A stretch of 51,505 nt of DNA. It comes from Pseudomonas sp. GM21. Its GTDB lineage: Bacteria > Pseudomonadota > Gammaproteobacteria > Pseudomonadales > Pseudomonadaceae. The number at the start of each line of letters is the position of its first letter. The first letter of the stretch is position 1. Under the pieces are notes generated by a model that was not told the origin of the DNA, did no database searches, and saw nothing but the letters and a program-made list of their open reading frames with translations. Where the stretch lies: the NCBI RefSeq assembly GCF_000282215.1, contig NZ_AKJS01000198.1:1-51505 (forward strand), given 5' to 3'. The position numbers and the translations under genes are program-made. Positions 7,371 through 15,322 of the stretch are shown one piece after another.

Positions 7371-10238
7371 TTAGGCGTAAAGCTCGATCGATGGGCAGGC
7401 GCAGATCAGGTTGCGATCGCCAAACACGTTGTCGACGCGACCGACCGGTGGCCAGTATTTGCCTTCGATCAACGATGCAACCGGGTAAACCGCTTGCTCA
7501 CGGCTGTAAGGATGCGTCCACTCGCCGACGATTTCCGCCGCGGTGTGCGGAGCGTTCTTCAGCGGGTTGTCGTCCTTGTCCAGCGTGCCGTTTTCCACGG
7601 CGCGGATCTCTTCGCGGATGCGGATCATGGCGTCGCAGAAGCGATCCAGTTCTTCCTTGGATTCGCTTTCGGTCGGCTCGATCATCAGCGTGCCGGCAAC
7701 CGGGAACGACATGGTCGGTGCGTGGAAGCCGAAATCGATCAGGCGCTTGGCGACGTCATCGACACTGATGCCGCTGCTGTCTTTCAGTGGACGCAGGTCG
7801 AGGATGCATTCGTGCGCCACCAAGCCGTTGCTGCCGGTGTACAGCACTGGGTAATGCTCTTCAAGGCGACGGGAAATGTAGTTGGCATTGAGGATCGCCA
7901 ACTGCGAAGCGCGTTTGAGACCTGCGCCGCCCATCATTCGAATGTACATCCAGGTGATCGGCAGAATGCTCGCGCTGCCGAACGGTGCTGCGCAAACGGC
8001 GCCTTCCTTGCGTTCCATCTGGGCGTGGCCCGGCAGGAACGGCGTCAGGTGCGATTTCACGCCAATCGGGCCGACGCCCGGGCCGCCACCGCCGTGTGGA
8101 ATGCAGAAGGTTTTGTGCAGGTTCAGGTGCGACACGTCGCCGCCGAACTTGCCCGGTGCGCAGAGGCCTACCATCGCGTTCATGTTGGCGCCGTCGATGT
8201 ACACCTGGCCGCCGTTGTCATGAATGATGCCGCAGATTTCGCGGATGCCTTCTTCGAACACACCATGGGTCGACGGGTAGGTGATCATCAACGCGGCGAG
8301 GTGCTCGCGGTGCTCGATGGCTTTGGCGCGCAGGTCTTCGATGTCGACGTTGCCGCGTGCATCGCAAGCGGTCACGACCACACGCATGCCAGCCATGTTG
8401 GCGGTGGCCGGGTTGGTGCCGTGGGCCGACGACGGGATCAGGCAGATGTCGCGGCGGTCTTCGCCACGGCTCTGGTGATAGGCGCGAATCGCCAGCAGAC
8501 CGGCGTATTCACCTTGCGAACCGGCGTTCGGTTGCAGCGAGATCGAGTCGTAGCCAGTCGCGGCGCACAGCATCGCTTCCAGTTCGTCGGTCAGCTGCTG
8601 GTAGCCGGCGCTTTGCTCGGCCGGGGCGAATGGGTGCAGGGCACCGAATTCAGCCCAGGTCACCGGGATCATTTCGCTGGCGGCGTTGAGTTTCATGGTG
8701 CACGAACCCAGCGGGATCATGGTGCGGTCCAGTGCCAGGTCCTTGTCGGCCAGCTTGCGCAGGTAGCGCATCAGCTCGGTTTCCGAGTGATAACGGTTGA
8801 ACACCGGGTGGCTGAGGATCGGCGATTGACGAACCAGTGCGGCCGGAATGGCGCTGACCACCGAAGCGGCAAGGGCAGCGAAATCTGGCAGGGCTTTGCC
8901 GTCAGCCAGCACGCTCCACAGGGTTTCGACGTCGGCCTGGGTGGTGGTTTCGTCGAGGGACAGACCCAGGCGTTCAGCGTCGACTACACGCAGGTTGATG
9001 CGCTGTGCGCGCGCCTGATCGTGCAGCTTGGCGGTGTTGGCGCCGGTGTTCAGGGTCAGGGTGTCGAAGAAAGCGGCTTGTTCGACGGTCAGGCCCAGTG
9101 CGCTCAAGCCTTTGGCCAGAATGGCGGTCAGGTGATGTACGCGGTTGGCGATCTGGGTCAGGCCTTTCGGACCGTGGTACACGGCGAACATGCTGGCGAT
9201 GTTGGCCAGCAATACTTGGGCAGTGCAGATGTTGCTGGTGGCCTTCTCGCGACGGATGTGTTGCTCACGGGTCTGCATGGCCAGGCGCAGGGCCGGCTTG
9301 CCGAAACGGTCCACCGAGACACCGACCAGACGGCCCGGCATGTCGCGCTTGAACGCATCTTTGGTGGAGAAGTACGCCGCGTGCGGACCACCGAAGCCCA
9401 GCGGCACACCGAAACGTTGGGCGCTGCCGATGGCCACGTCGGCACCGAATTCACCCGGCGGCGTCAGCACGGTCAGGGACAGCAGGTCAGCGGCCACGGC
9501 GACCAGAGCGTTGGCGGCGTGGAAGCGTTCGGTCAGTTCGCGGTAATCGAACACGTCACCGTTGCTGGCCGGGTATTGCAGCAGGGCGCCGAAGAACGGC
9601 GTCACGTCAGTCAGTTCGAGCTCGTCGCCGACCACAACGTCGATGCCCAACGGCTCGGCACGGGTGCGCAGCACGTCGAGGGTTTGCGGGTGGCAATGCA
9701 CGGAGGCGAAGAAGGCGTGGCTGCCCTTGTTCTTGCTCAGGCGTTTGCAGAAGGTCATGGCTTCGGCAGCGGCGGTGGCTTCGTCGAGCAAGGAAGCGTT
9801 GGCAATCGGCAGGCCGGTCAGGTCGCTGATCAGGGTCTGGAAGTTCAGCAGCGCTTCGAGACGGCCCTGGGAGATTTCCGGCTGGTACGGGGTGTACGCG
9901 GTGTACCAGGCCGGGTTTTCCAGCAGGTTACGCAGGATCGGCGACGGCGTGTGGGTGCCGTAGTAGCCCTGGCCAATGAAGGTCTTGAACAGCTGGTTTT
10001 TACCGGCGATGGCTTTGATCGAGGCCAGGGCCTCGGCTTCGCTCAAACCGTCTTCCAGGCCCAGGACGCTGGTGCCTTTGATGCTGTCCGGGATGACGCT
10101 GGCGCTCAGGGCTTCCAGCGAGTCGAAGCCGAGGCTGTTGAGCATCGCTTGCTCGTCGCCGGCACGCGGGCCGATGTGACGGGCGATGAATTCGTTGGCG
10201 GTAGTCAGGCTTACAGAAACAGAAGGTACTTGGGTCAT
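7371..10238 (-). CDS. gcvP: Glycine dehydrogenase (decarboxylating), P protein
   Basis: GcvP is a pyridoxal-phosphate enzyme that decarboxylates glycine and passes the aminomethyl group to the lipoyl arm of the H protein. The 955 residues are the fused single-chain form. The N-terminal half begins FIARHIGP, and the C-terminal half carries the PLP lysine in HLNLHKTFCIPHGGGGPG. The ribosome binding site GAGGAG overlaps the gcvH stop codon (10246-10251), so translation is probably coupled to gcvH. It is full length with no frameshift. Confidence 0.97.
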   Translation of the reverse strand: MTQVPSVSVSLTTANEFIARHIGPRAGDEQAMLNSLGFDSLEALSASVIPDSIKGTSVLGLEDGLSEAEALASIKAIAGKNQLFKTFIGQGYYGTHTPSPILRNLLENPAWYTAYTPYQPEISQGRLEALLNFQTLISDLTGLPIANASLLDEATAAAEAMTFCKRLSKNKGSHAFFASVHCHPQTLDVLRTRAEPLGIDVVVGDELELTDVTPFFGALLQYPASNGDVFDYRELTERFHAANALVAVAADLLSLTVLTPPGEFGADVAIGSAQRFGVPLGFGGPHAAYFSTKDAFKRDMPGRLVGVSVDRFGKPALRLAMQTREQHIRREKATSNICTAQVLLANIASMFAVYHGPKGLTQIANRVHHLTAILAKGLSALGLTVEQAAFFDTLTLNTGANTAKLHDQARAQRINLRVVDAERLGLSLDETTTQADVETLWSVLADGKALPDFAALAASVVSAIPAALVRQSPILSHPVFNRYHSETELMRYLRKLADKDLALDRTMIPLGSCTMKLNAASEMIPVTWAEFGALHPFAPAEQSAGYQQLTDELEAMLCAATGYDSISLQPNAGSQGEYAGLLAIRAYHQSRGEDRRDICLIPSSAHGTNPATANMAGMRVVVTACDARGNVDIEDLRAKAIEHREHLAALMITYPSTHGVFEEGIREICGIIHDNGGQVYIDGANMNAMVGLCAPGKFGGDVSHLNLHKTFCIPHGGGGPGVGPIGVKSHLTPFLPGHAQMERKEGAVCAAPFGSASILPITWMYIRMMGGAGLKRASQLAILNANYISRRLEEHYPVLYTGSNGLVAHECILDLRPLKDSSGISVDDVAKRLIDFGFHAPTMSFPVAGTLMIEPTESESKEELDRFCDAMIRIREEIRAVENGTLDKDDNPLKNAPHTAAEIVGEWTHPYSREQAVYPVASLIEGKYWPPVGRVDNVFGDRNLICACPSIELYA

Positions 10239-10249
10239 GTCAGCGCTCC

Positions 10250-10633
10250 TCAGGCTTCGGCGTTGGCTTTGATCAGACGGTCGTAGGCGTCTTGATCCAG
10301 CAGTTTGGCGACAGCCGATGCATCGGTTGGCTGGAAGCGGAAGAACCAGCCTTCGCCCAGTGGATCTTCATTGACCAGCTCCGGGCTGCTGTCGAGTGCC
10401 GGGTTGACTTCCAGCACTTCACCGTCCAGTGGCATGTAGACGCCGCTGGCGGCTTTTACCGATTCCACGGTGGCGGCTTCAGCGCCTTTGTCGTAGGACT
10501 GCAGCTCAGGCAGTTGTACGAAAACCACGTCGCCCAAGGCGTTCTGTGCGAAAGCGGTGATGCCGACGGTAACGGTGCCGTCAGCTTCGGTGCGCAGCCA
10601 TTCGTGATCTTCAGTAAAACGCAACTCGCTCAT
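10250..10633 (-). CDS. gcvH: Glycine cleavage system H protein
   Basis: The H protein is the lipoyl carrier that shuttles the aminomethyl intermediate between the P and T proteins. The 127-residue protein has the lipoylation lysine K60 in ESVKAASGVY and the N-terminal FTEDHEWLR typical of the family. It is the first gene of gcvH-gcvP-sdaA-gcvT. TAGGAG precedes the start. Upstream lie a -24/-12 promoter, an IHF site and three GcsR-like sites, so expression should be switched on by the sigma-54 activator encoded just upstream, with glycine as the likely signal. Confidence 0.97.
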   Translation of the reverse strand: MSELRFTEDHEWLRTEADGTVTVGITAFAQNALGDVVFVQLPELQSYDKGAEAATVESVKAASGVYMPLDGEVLEVNPALDSSPELVNEDPLGEGWFFRFQPTDASAVAKLLDQDAYDRLIKANAEA

Positions 10634-10713
10634 GGGAACTCCTAAGGGGGCCAGACTCGTCTGGTGGACGCTATTGAATGCGTGGGCAACAAGCCCTGTT
10701 ATGACGGACTACA

Positions 10714-10732
10714 TAGCAAGAACGCGGCCAAT
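10714..10732 (-). promoter_or_regulatory. Sigma-54 (-24/-12) promoter of gcvH operon
   Basis: Read on the minus strand the sequence is TTGGCCGCGTTCTTGCTA. It has the invariant GG and GC dinucleotides separated by exactly 10 bases. The GG is at 10728-10729 and the GC at 10716-10717, which puts the transcript start near 10704, about 70 nt before gcvH. Confidence 0.82.
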
Positions 10733-10750
10733 GTTGGTTTTGTCCTTATT

Positions 10751-10763
10751 AATCAATGTTTTA
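10751..10763 (+). promoter_or_regulatory. IHF binding site
   Basis: AATCAA-TGTT-TTA matches the IHF consensus WATCAA-N4-TTR at every defined base. It lies between the sigma-54 promoter and the activator sites, where DNA bending is expected. Confidence 0.72.
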
Positions 10764-10795
10764 TTGATTTTTTTGGGCGGGTGAAACGTGTGCGC

Positions 10796-10813
10796 TGTAG
10801 CGAAATCGATACG
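10796..10813 (+). promoter_or_regulatory. GcsR-like upstream activator site 1
   Basis: TGTAGCG-AAAT-CGATACG follows the pattern TGTAACG-N4-CGTTCCG that I recall as reported for GcsR of P. aeruginosa, with three mismatches in the fixed positions. Its centre is about 100 bp upstream of the predicted gcvH transcript start. Confidence 0.65.
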
Positions 10814-10876
10814 GGCAGGGGCAGGGAAGAAAGCCGAGGTGGATCAAAGCCTTGTACAGCCGTGATTGAAGAGGGG

Positions 10877-10894
10877 TGTAGCGATATCGTTCCG
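10877..10894 (+). promoter_or_regulatory. GcsR-like upstream activator site 2
   Basis: TGTAGCG-ATAT-CGTTCCG matches the pattern with one mismatch and is the best of the three sites. It is 2 bp from site 3. Confidence 0.78.
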
Positions 10895-10895
10895 C

Positions 10896-10913
10896 TGTAG
10901 CGCTTTCAGTACG
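10896..10913 (+). promoter_or_regulatory. GcsR-like upstream activator site 3
   Basis: TGTAGCG-CTTT-CAGTACG keeps the left half fully and part of the right half. With site 2 it forms a tandem pair with a 19-bp repeat period. Confidence 0.65.
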
Positions 10914-10957
10914 GGTGGGGGTCGTTTTTGAGCAGGATTTCCCGGCACAACACAAAA

Positions 10958-11051
10958 CCTGTGGGAGCCAGCCTGCTGGCGATTGCGGTATTACAGGCGA
11001 TAAAGATGTCGACTGACATGGCCCCATCGCCAGCAGGCTGGCTCCCACAGG
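10958..11051. repeat. Inverted REP pair, CCAGCCTGCTGG variant
   Basis: CCTGTGGGAGCCAGCCTGCTGG faces its complement ending GCTCCCACAGG across about 50 bp. It lies just after the gcsR stop and upstream of the GcsR-like sites. Confidence 0.88.
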
Positions 11052-11073
11052 GGTACTGTGGTGTCTGGGGATT

Positions 11074-12582
11074 TCAGGGCTTGTTAGGTATGCCGTACTT
11101 GCGCAACCGATGGGCAATCGCCGTGTGGGACGTTTGCAGGCGGCTGGCCAGTTGGCGGGTCGAGGGGTAGCTGACGTAGAGTTTTTCCAGCAGGGTTTTC
11201 TCGAACTCCTCCATCGCCTGCTCCAGGCTGTCGACGTCTGCGTCACTCTGGCGCGCCACGGAGGTGCCGGCGATGTCGAGGTCGCCAATATCAACCAGTG
11301 TGCTTTCGCAAATCGCTGCCGCGCGGAAGATCACGTTCTGCAATTGCCGCACATTGCCCGGCCAGCGATTGCCCAGCAGCGCCGGGTAGGTGCCCGGTGC
11401 CAGGCGACAGACCGGACGCTGGATTTGCGCGCAGGCCTGCTGCATGAAGTAGCGGGCGAGCAACAGAATGTCCTGGCCACGTTCGCGCAGCGGCGGGACT
11501 TCAACGTTGAGCACATTGAGGCGATAAAACAGGTCCTCGCGGAAGCTGCCTTCGCTGACCATTTTTTCCAGATCGCGGTGGGTGGCGCTGAGAATCCGCA
11601 CATTGACCTTCACTTCACGATCGCCGCCGACTCGCCGGAAGCTGCCGTCATTGAGAAACCGTAGCAGTTTCGCCTGCAAATACGGCGACATCTCACCGAT
11701 CTCATCGAGAAACACGGTGCCTTGGTTGGCCAGTTCCATCAGCCCCGGTTTGCCGCCGCGTTGCGCCCCGGTGAAGGCGCCGGGGGCGTAGCCGAACAGT
11801 TCGCTTTCGGCGAGGTTCTCTGGCAATGCCGCGCAGTTCAAGGCAAGAAATGGCGAACTGTGCCGAGCGCTGATGGCATGGCAGGCCCGCGCCACCAGTT
11901 CTTTCCCGGTGCCGGTTTCGCCCTGAATCAGCAGCGGCGCATCAAGGGCTGCGACCCGTTGGGCGCGAGCCTTGAGGGTGCGGATGACCGGTGACTCGCC
12001 GAGCAGCGCATCGAATCCTTCGGCGTGGTCATGGTGCAGCGCCGAGAGGCGTTCACCGATGCGGTTGGGTTGGTACAAGGTCAGCAGGGCGCCCGCATCG
12101 GTGATCGGCGTGGCGTCCAGCAGCAACGTCTGACCGTTGACCGTGATTTCCCGCAGCGGCAAGCGAAAGCCGTGTTCAAGCAGGGCGTCGAGTAGCGCCG
12201 GGTCGGCAAACAGCTCGGCGATGCTTTCACCGGCCGGTTCACGGCCGTACAACGCAATCAGTGCCGGGTTGGCCAGCAACACTTTGCCGGCACTGTCCAG
12301 CGCGAGTACCGGGTCGGTCATGGCCGCGAGCAATGCGTCGAGTTGCAGGTGTCGGCGCTGGCCGGGAAGGATGTCGACCACCGTCACCGCTTGCACGCCA
12401 CGCACGCTGAACAGCGCATCGCGCAGCTCTTCGAGGACTTGCGGGCTCAGGGTCGGGGCGTCGATGTAAACGTTGGGCGGGACCATTTCCACCGCATCCA
12501 GATTGAGATTGCGCCCACCGAGCAAGGCCAGGACTTCCTGGGTAATGCCGACGCGGTCGATGAAGCTGACGTGGATACGCAT
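11074..12582 (-). CDS. gcsR: Sigma-54-dependent TyrR-like regulator GcsR
   Basis: The 502-residue protein shows, in order, an ACT domain (about 1-72, FIDRVGITQEVLALL), a PAS-like domain (78-175), an AAA+ domain and a C-terminal helix-turn-helix (STRQLASRLQTSHTAIAHRL, about 473-492). The AAA+ domain carries GETGTGKE (221-228), the sigma-54 contact loop GAFTGA (268-273) and FLDEIGE (291-297). In E. coli TyrR GAFTGA is lost, but it is intact here, so this should be a true sigma-54 activator. Position directly upstream of gcvH, and the sites described there, identify it as the GcsR type that controls glycine cleavage in P. aeruginosa. The ACT domain probably senses glycine (inference). Confidence 0.88.
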   Translation of the reverse strand: MRIHVSFIDRVGITQEVLALLGGRNLNLDAVEMVPPNVYIDAPTLSPQVLEELRDALFSVRGVQAVTVVDILPGQRRHLQLDALLAAMTDPVLALDSAGKVLLANPALIALYGREPAGESIAELFADPALLDALLEHGFRLPLREITVNGQTLLLDATPITDAGALLTLYQPNRIGERLSALHHDHAEGFDALLGESPVIRTLKARAQRVAALDAPLLIQGETGTGKELVARACHAISARHSSPFLALNCAALPENLAESELFGYAPGAFTGAQRGGKPGLMELANQGTVFLDEIGEMSPYLQAKLLRFLNDGSFRRVGGDREVKVNVRILSATHRDLEKMVSEGSFREDLFYRLNVLNVEVPPLRERGQDILLLARYFMQQACAQIQRPVCRLAPGTYPALLGNRWPGNVRQLQNVIFRAAAICESTLVDIGDLDIAGTSVARQSDADVDSLEQAMEEFEKTLLEKLYVSYPSTRQLASRLQTSHTAIAHRLRKYGIPNKP

Positions 12583-12679
12583 GGGGCGGTTTTTGATTCT
12601 GAGGTGCGGAGGGGCGCAAGTATGCCTTGGGGCGGGCGAATGTTGAAATCCTGCACAGGAATACAGGACTACACCGAAC

Positions 12680-12774
12680 CCCTGTAGGAGCTGGCTTGCC
12701 TGCGAAGGCGGCGTGTCAGTCGCTAGCGATGTCGACTGTCAGACCGCTTTCGCGAGCAAGCCCGCTCCCACAGG
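12680..12774. repeat. Inverted REP pair, partly diverged
   Basis: CCCTGTAGGAGCTGGCTTGC faces CGAGCAAGCCCGCTCCCACAGGG. The left arm is diverged (GTAGGAG for GTGGGAG). It separates the arc operon tail gene from gcsR. Confidence 0.82.
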
Positions 12775-12783
12775 GTCCGTGGG

Positions 12784-13146
12784 TTATTCGAAGTGTTCGA
12801 TATTCACCGGGTCACCGGACTTCATATCCAGTTTCTCCCGGATATCTTTAAACATCAGATCGTAATGCTTGTGGACCGAGCCGATCTGGCTGTGTGTCTT
12901 TGGAATGCCGTACTTCTCGGCGATTTTTGTCACGTTGTTGGCAAAGTTGTAGGCCTCTTCCTTGGGCAGGAAGAAGGTCTCTTTCACGTCCTTTCCCTGC
13001 ATGCTGCCATGCAGGGTGAACTCGATCCCTTTGCCTTTCTTGGGATCCTGCGCGACCTTGTAGTCGAGGTGCACGTTGTAGCTAACATCATCCTTGGTCA
13101 ACGCATGACGCTCGATGTGCAAGTGACCAGGCTCAAACTGTGCCAT
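12784..13146 (-). CDS. Small conserved protein at end of arc operon (probably DUF5064)
   Basis: The 120-residue, charged, cytoplasmic protein has no signal peptide or membrane span. It opens MAQFEPGHLHIERHAL and contains many His, Lys and Asp residues (HLDYKVAQDPKKGKG). I take it for the Pseudomonas DUF5064 family from memory, without a search. Its function is unknown. It starts 12 bp after the arcC stop with AAGGA before the ATG, so it should be made with the arginine deiminase enzymes. Confidence 0.65.
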   Translation of the reverse strand: MAQFEPGHLHIERHALTKDDVSYNVHLDYKVAQDPKKGKGIEFTLHGSMQGKDVKETFFLPKEEAYNFANNVTKIAEKYGIPKTHSQIGSVHKHYDLMFKDIREKLDMKSGDPVNIEHFE

Positions 13147-13158
13147 AGACGTCTTTCC

Positions 13159-14088
13159 TTATAAGTAAGTAATGCCAGGTGCTGCCGTGCTGATGCGCGT
13201 ACCGGCCGTGCCCTGGACGATCGCTTCGATGTCTGAGAGTGAACCGATTACCGCGACTTTTCCAGTGTGGCGAGCGAACTCGCAGGCGGCCTGAACCTTC
13301 GGTCCCATGGAGCCTGCGGCGAAGCCGAGTTTTTCCATTTCATCCGGGTGAGCCTGGCCGATGGCTTTCTGAGTCGGCTTGCCGTAATCGATGAAGGCGG
13401 CACTGACGTCGGTGGCGATCACCAGCAGATCGGCTTCAAGTTGTTCGGCCAGCAGCGCCGAGCACAGGTCTTTATCGATGACCGCTTCGACACCTTCCAG
13501 TACGCCTGGAGACGTGTACATGGTCGGGATGCCGCCACCGCCGGCGCAGATCACGATGCTGCTTTTTTCCAGCAACCATTTGATTGGGCGGATTTCGAAA
13601 ATGCGTTTCGGTTTGGGGCTGGCTACCACGCGACGATATTTGTCCCCGTCCGGTGCAATCGCCCAGCCTTTCTCGGCGGCAAGTTTTTCCGCTTCGTCCT
13701 TGGTGTACACCGGGCCGATCGGTTTGGTGGGGTTCTGGAACGCCGGGTCGTTGGGGTCGACTTCAACTTGGGTGAGCAGGGTGGCGAAGGGTACTTCGAA
13801 GTCCAGCAGGTTACCCAGTTCCTGTTCGATGATGTAGCCGATCATGCCTTCGGTTTCGGCACCAAGCACGTCCAGCGGGTAAGGGGAAACCGAGGTGTAG
13901 GCCGCGGCTTGCAGCGACAACAGGCCGACCTGCGGACCATTGCCGTGGGCGATCACCAGTTGGTTACCGGCATGGACCTTGGCAATTTGTTCGGTGGCGA
14001 TCCGGATGTTGGCGCGCTGATTGTCCGCAGTCATGGGTTCACCACGGCGGAGCAGGGCGTTACCGCCCAAAGCGACGACGATACGCAT
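13159..14088 (-). CDS. arcC: Carbamate kinase ArcC
   Basis: ArcC makes ATP from carbamoyl phosphate, the energy-yielding last step of the arginine deiminase pathway. The 309 residues start MRIVVALGGNALL, the family's nucleotide-binding N-terminus. HGNGPQVGLL, CAGGGGIPT and the FAAGSMGPKVQAA segment near the C-terminus are all in place. AAAGGA precedes the start. A 105-bp nested inverted repeat separates it from arcB. Confidence 0.96.
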   Translation of the reverse strand: MRIVVALGGNALLRRGEPMTADNQRANIRIATEQIAKVHAGNQLVIAHGNGPQVGLLSLQAAAYTSVSPYPLDVLGAETEGMIGYIIEQELGNLLDFEVPFATLLTQVEVDPNDPAFQNPTKPIGPVYTKDEAEKLAAEKGWAIAPDGDKYRRVVASPKPKRIFEIRPIKWLLEKSSIVICAGGGGIPTMYTSPGVLEGVEAVIDKDLCSALLAEQLEADLLVIATDVSAAFIDYGKPTQKAIGQAHPDEMEKLGFAAGSMGPKVQAACEFARHTGKVAVIGSLSDIEAIVQGTAGTRISTAAPGITYL

Positions 14089-14107
14089 AATGCAGTCCTT
14101 TCAAAAT

Positions 14108-14212
14108 GATCGTTCCCACGGTCCCCGTGGGAATGCATCCCGTGACGTTTTTGCGTCACATCGGACGCGGAGCGTCCGTGGCGGCATTCCCACGCAGAGC
14201 GTGGGAACGATC
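14108..14212. repeat. Nested inverted repeat, GATCGTTCCCACG family, copy 1
   Basis: The outer arms GATCGTTCCCACG and CGTGGGAACGATC enclose two inner hairpins, one of which pairs GACGTTTTTGCGTC. It fills the arcB-arcC gap inside one operon. Similar copies lie at 25361 and 48866. Confidence 0.88.
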
Positions 14213-14230
14213 GGGTGGAGAGGGGAGCCG

Positions 14231-15241
14231 TTAAAGGTCAGCCAGGGTCGACACCAGGATCGCCTTGATGGTGTGCATGCGGTTTTCCGCTTGCTCGAAG
14301 GCGATGCAGGCCGGCGACTCGAACACGTCATCAGTCACTTCGATGCCGTTCTTCAGGTTCGGGTACTGCTCGGCAATCTGCTTGCCGATCTTGGTGTCAC
14401 TGTTGTGGAAGGCCGGCAGGCAGTGCATGAACTTGGTGCGCGGGTTGCCGGTGGCTTTCATCAATTCGGCGTTGACCTGATAAGGCAGCAGTTGCTGGAT
14501 ACGTTCGGCCCAGGCTTCGACCGGTTCGCCCATCGAGACCCAGACGTCGGTGTGGATGAAGTCCACGCCTTTGACTGCGGCTTTCGGGTCTTCAGTCAGG
14601 GTGATGCGCGCACCGCTTTCTTCTGCGTATTGCTTGCAGCGTGCGACCAGATCGTCAAGCGGCCACAGGGCTTTCGGCGCGCAGATGCGTACGTCCATGC
14701 CCAGCTTGGCGCCGATCAGCAGCAGCGAGTTGCCCATGTTGTTACGGGCATCGCCCAGGTAGACGTAGCTGATTTCGTGGATTGGCTTGTCGGCGTTCTC
14801 ACGCATGGTCAGCACGTCAGCGATCATTTGGGTCGGGTGATATTCATCGGTCAGGCCGTTGAACACGGGCACACCGGCAAACTTGGCCAGTTCCTCGACG
14901 ATTTCCTGCTTGAAACCACGGTATTCGATAGCGTCGTACATGCGCCCCAGTACGCGGGCGGTGTCCTTCATGCTTTCCTTGTGACCGATTTGCGAGGAAT
15001 TCGGGTCGATGTAGGTGACGTTGGCACCTTGGTCATAGGCGGCGACTTCGAAGGCGCAACGGGTGCGGGTCGAGGTTTTTTCGAAGATCAGCGCGATGTT
15101 GTTGCCTTTGAGGTGTTGCTGCTCGGTACCGGTGTACTTGGCGCGCTTGAGGTCGCGGGACAGATCGAGCAGATAGCGCAATTCGCGAGGAGTGTGGTGT
15201 TCCAGGCTCAGCAAATTACGGTTGTGAATGTTAAAAGCCAT
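14231..15241 (-). CDS. arcB: Catabolic ornithine carbamoyltransferase ArcB
   Basis: ArcB splits citrulline by phosphate into ornithine and carbamoyl phosphate. The ATG at 15241 (MAFNIHNRNLL) gives 336 residues, the length I recall for P. aeruginosa ArcB, with AAGGAG at 15249-15254. The carbamoyl-phosphate loop STRTRCAFE, the segment HPTQMIADVLT and the catalytic HCLPAFH are present. The frame is open to 15319, but the extra 26 residues lack a ribosome binding site and any similarity. Operon context (arcDABC) supports the catabolic enzyme rather than biosynthetic ArgF. Confidence 0.95.
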   Translation of the reverse strand: MAFNIHNRNLLSLEHHTPRELRYLLDLSRDLKRAKYTGTEQQHLKGNNIALIFEKTSTRTRCAFEVAAYDQGANVTYIDPNSSQIGHKESMKDTARVLGRMYDAIEYRGFKQEIVEELAKFAGVPVFNGLTDEYHPTQMIADVLTMRENADKPIHEISYVYLGDARNNMGNSLLLIGAKLGMDVRICAPKALWPLDDLVARCKQYAEESGARITLTEDPKAAVKGVDFIHTDVWVSMGEPVEAWAERIQQLLPYQVNAELMKATGNPRTKFMHCLPAFHNSDTKIGKQIAEQYPNLKNGIEVTDDVFESPACIAFEQAENRMHTIKAILVSTLADL

Positions 15242-15322
15242 GATGGATCTCCTTAGGTGTCGGTTATCCCCCTGGCCGTGCATACCGTCGGTGAGACGGC
15301 AGCGGCGGCCAGGGCTCAAAGG

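Noticed and set aside
7494..10286. Very long open frame antisense to gcvP
   Set aside because: GC-rich codon bias opens the opposite strand; the translation is rich in Gly, His, Gln and Val without any domain, while gcvP is certain.
10856..10873. Fourth GcsR-like site
   Set aside because: TGTACAG-CCGT-GATTGAA keeps only part of the left half and none of the right half.
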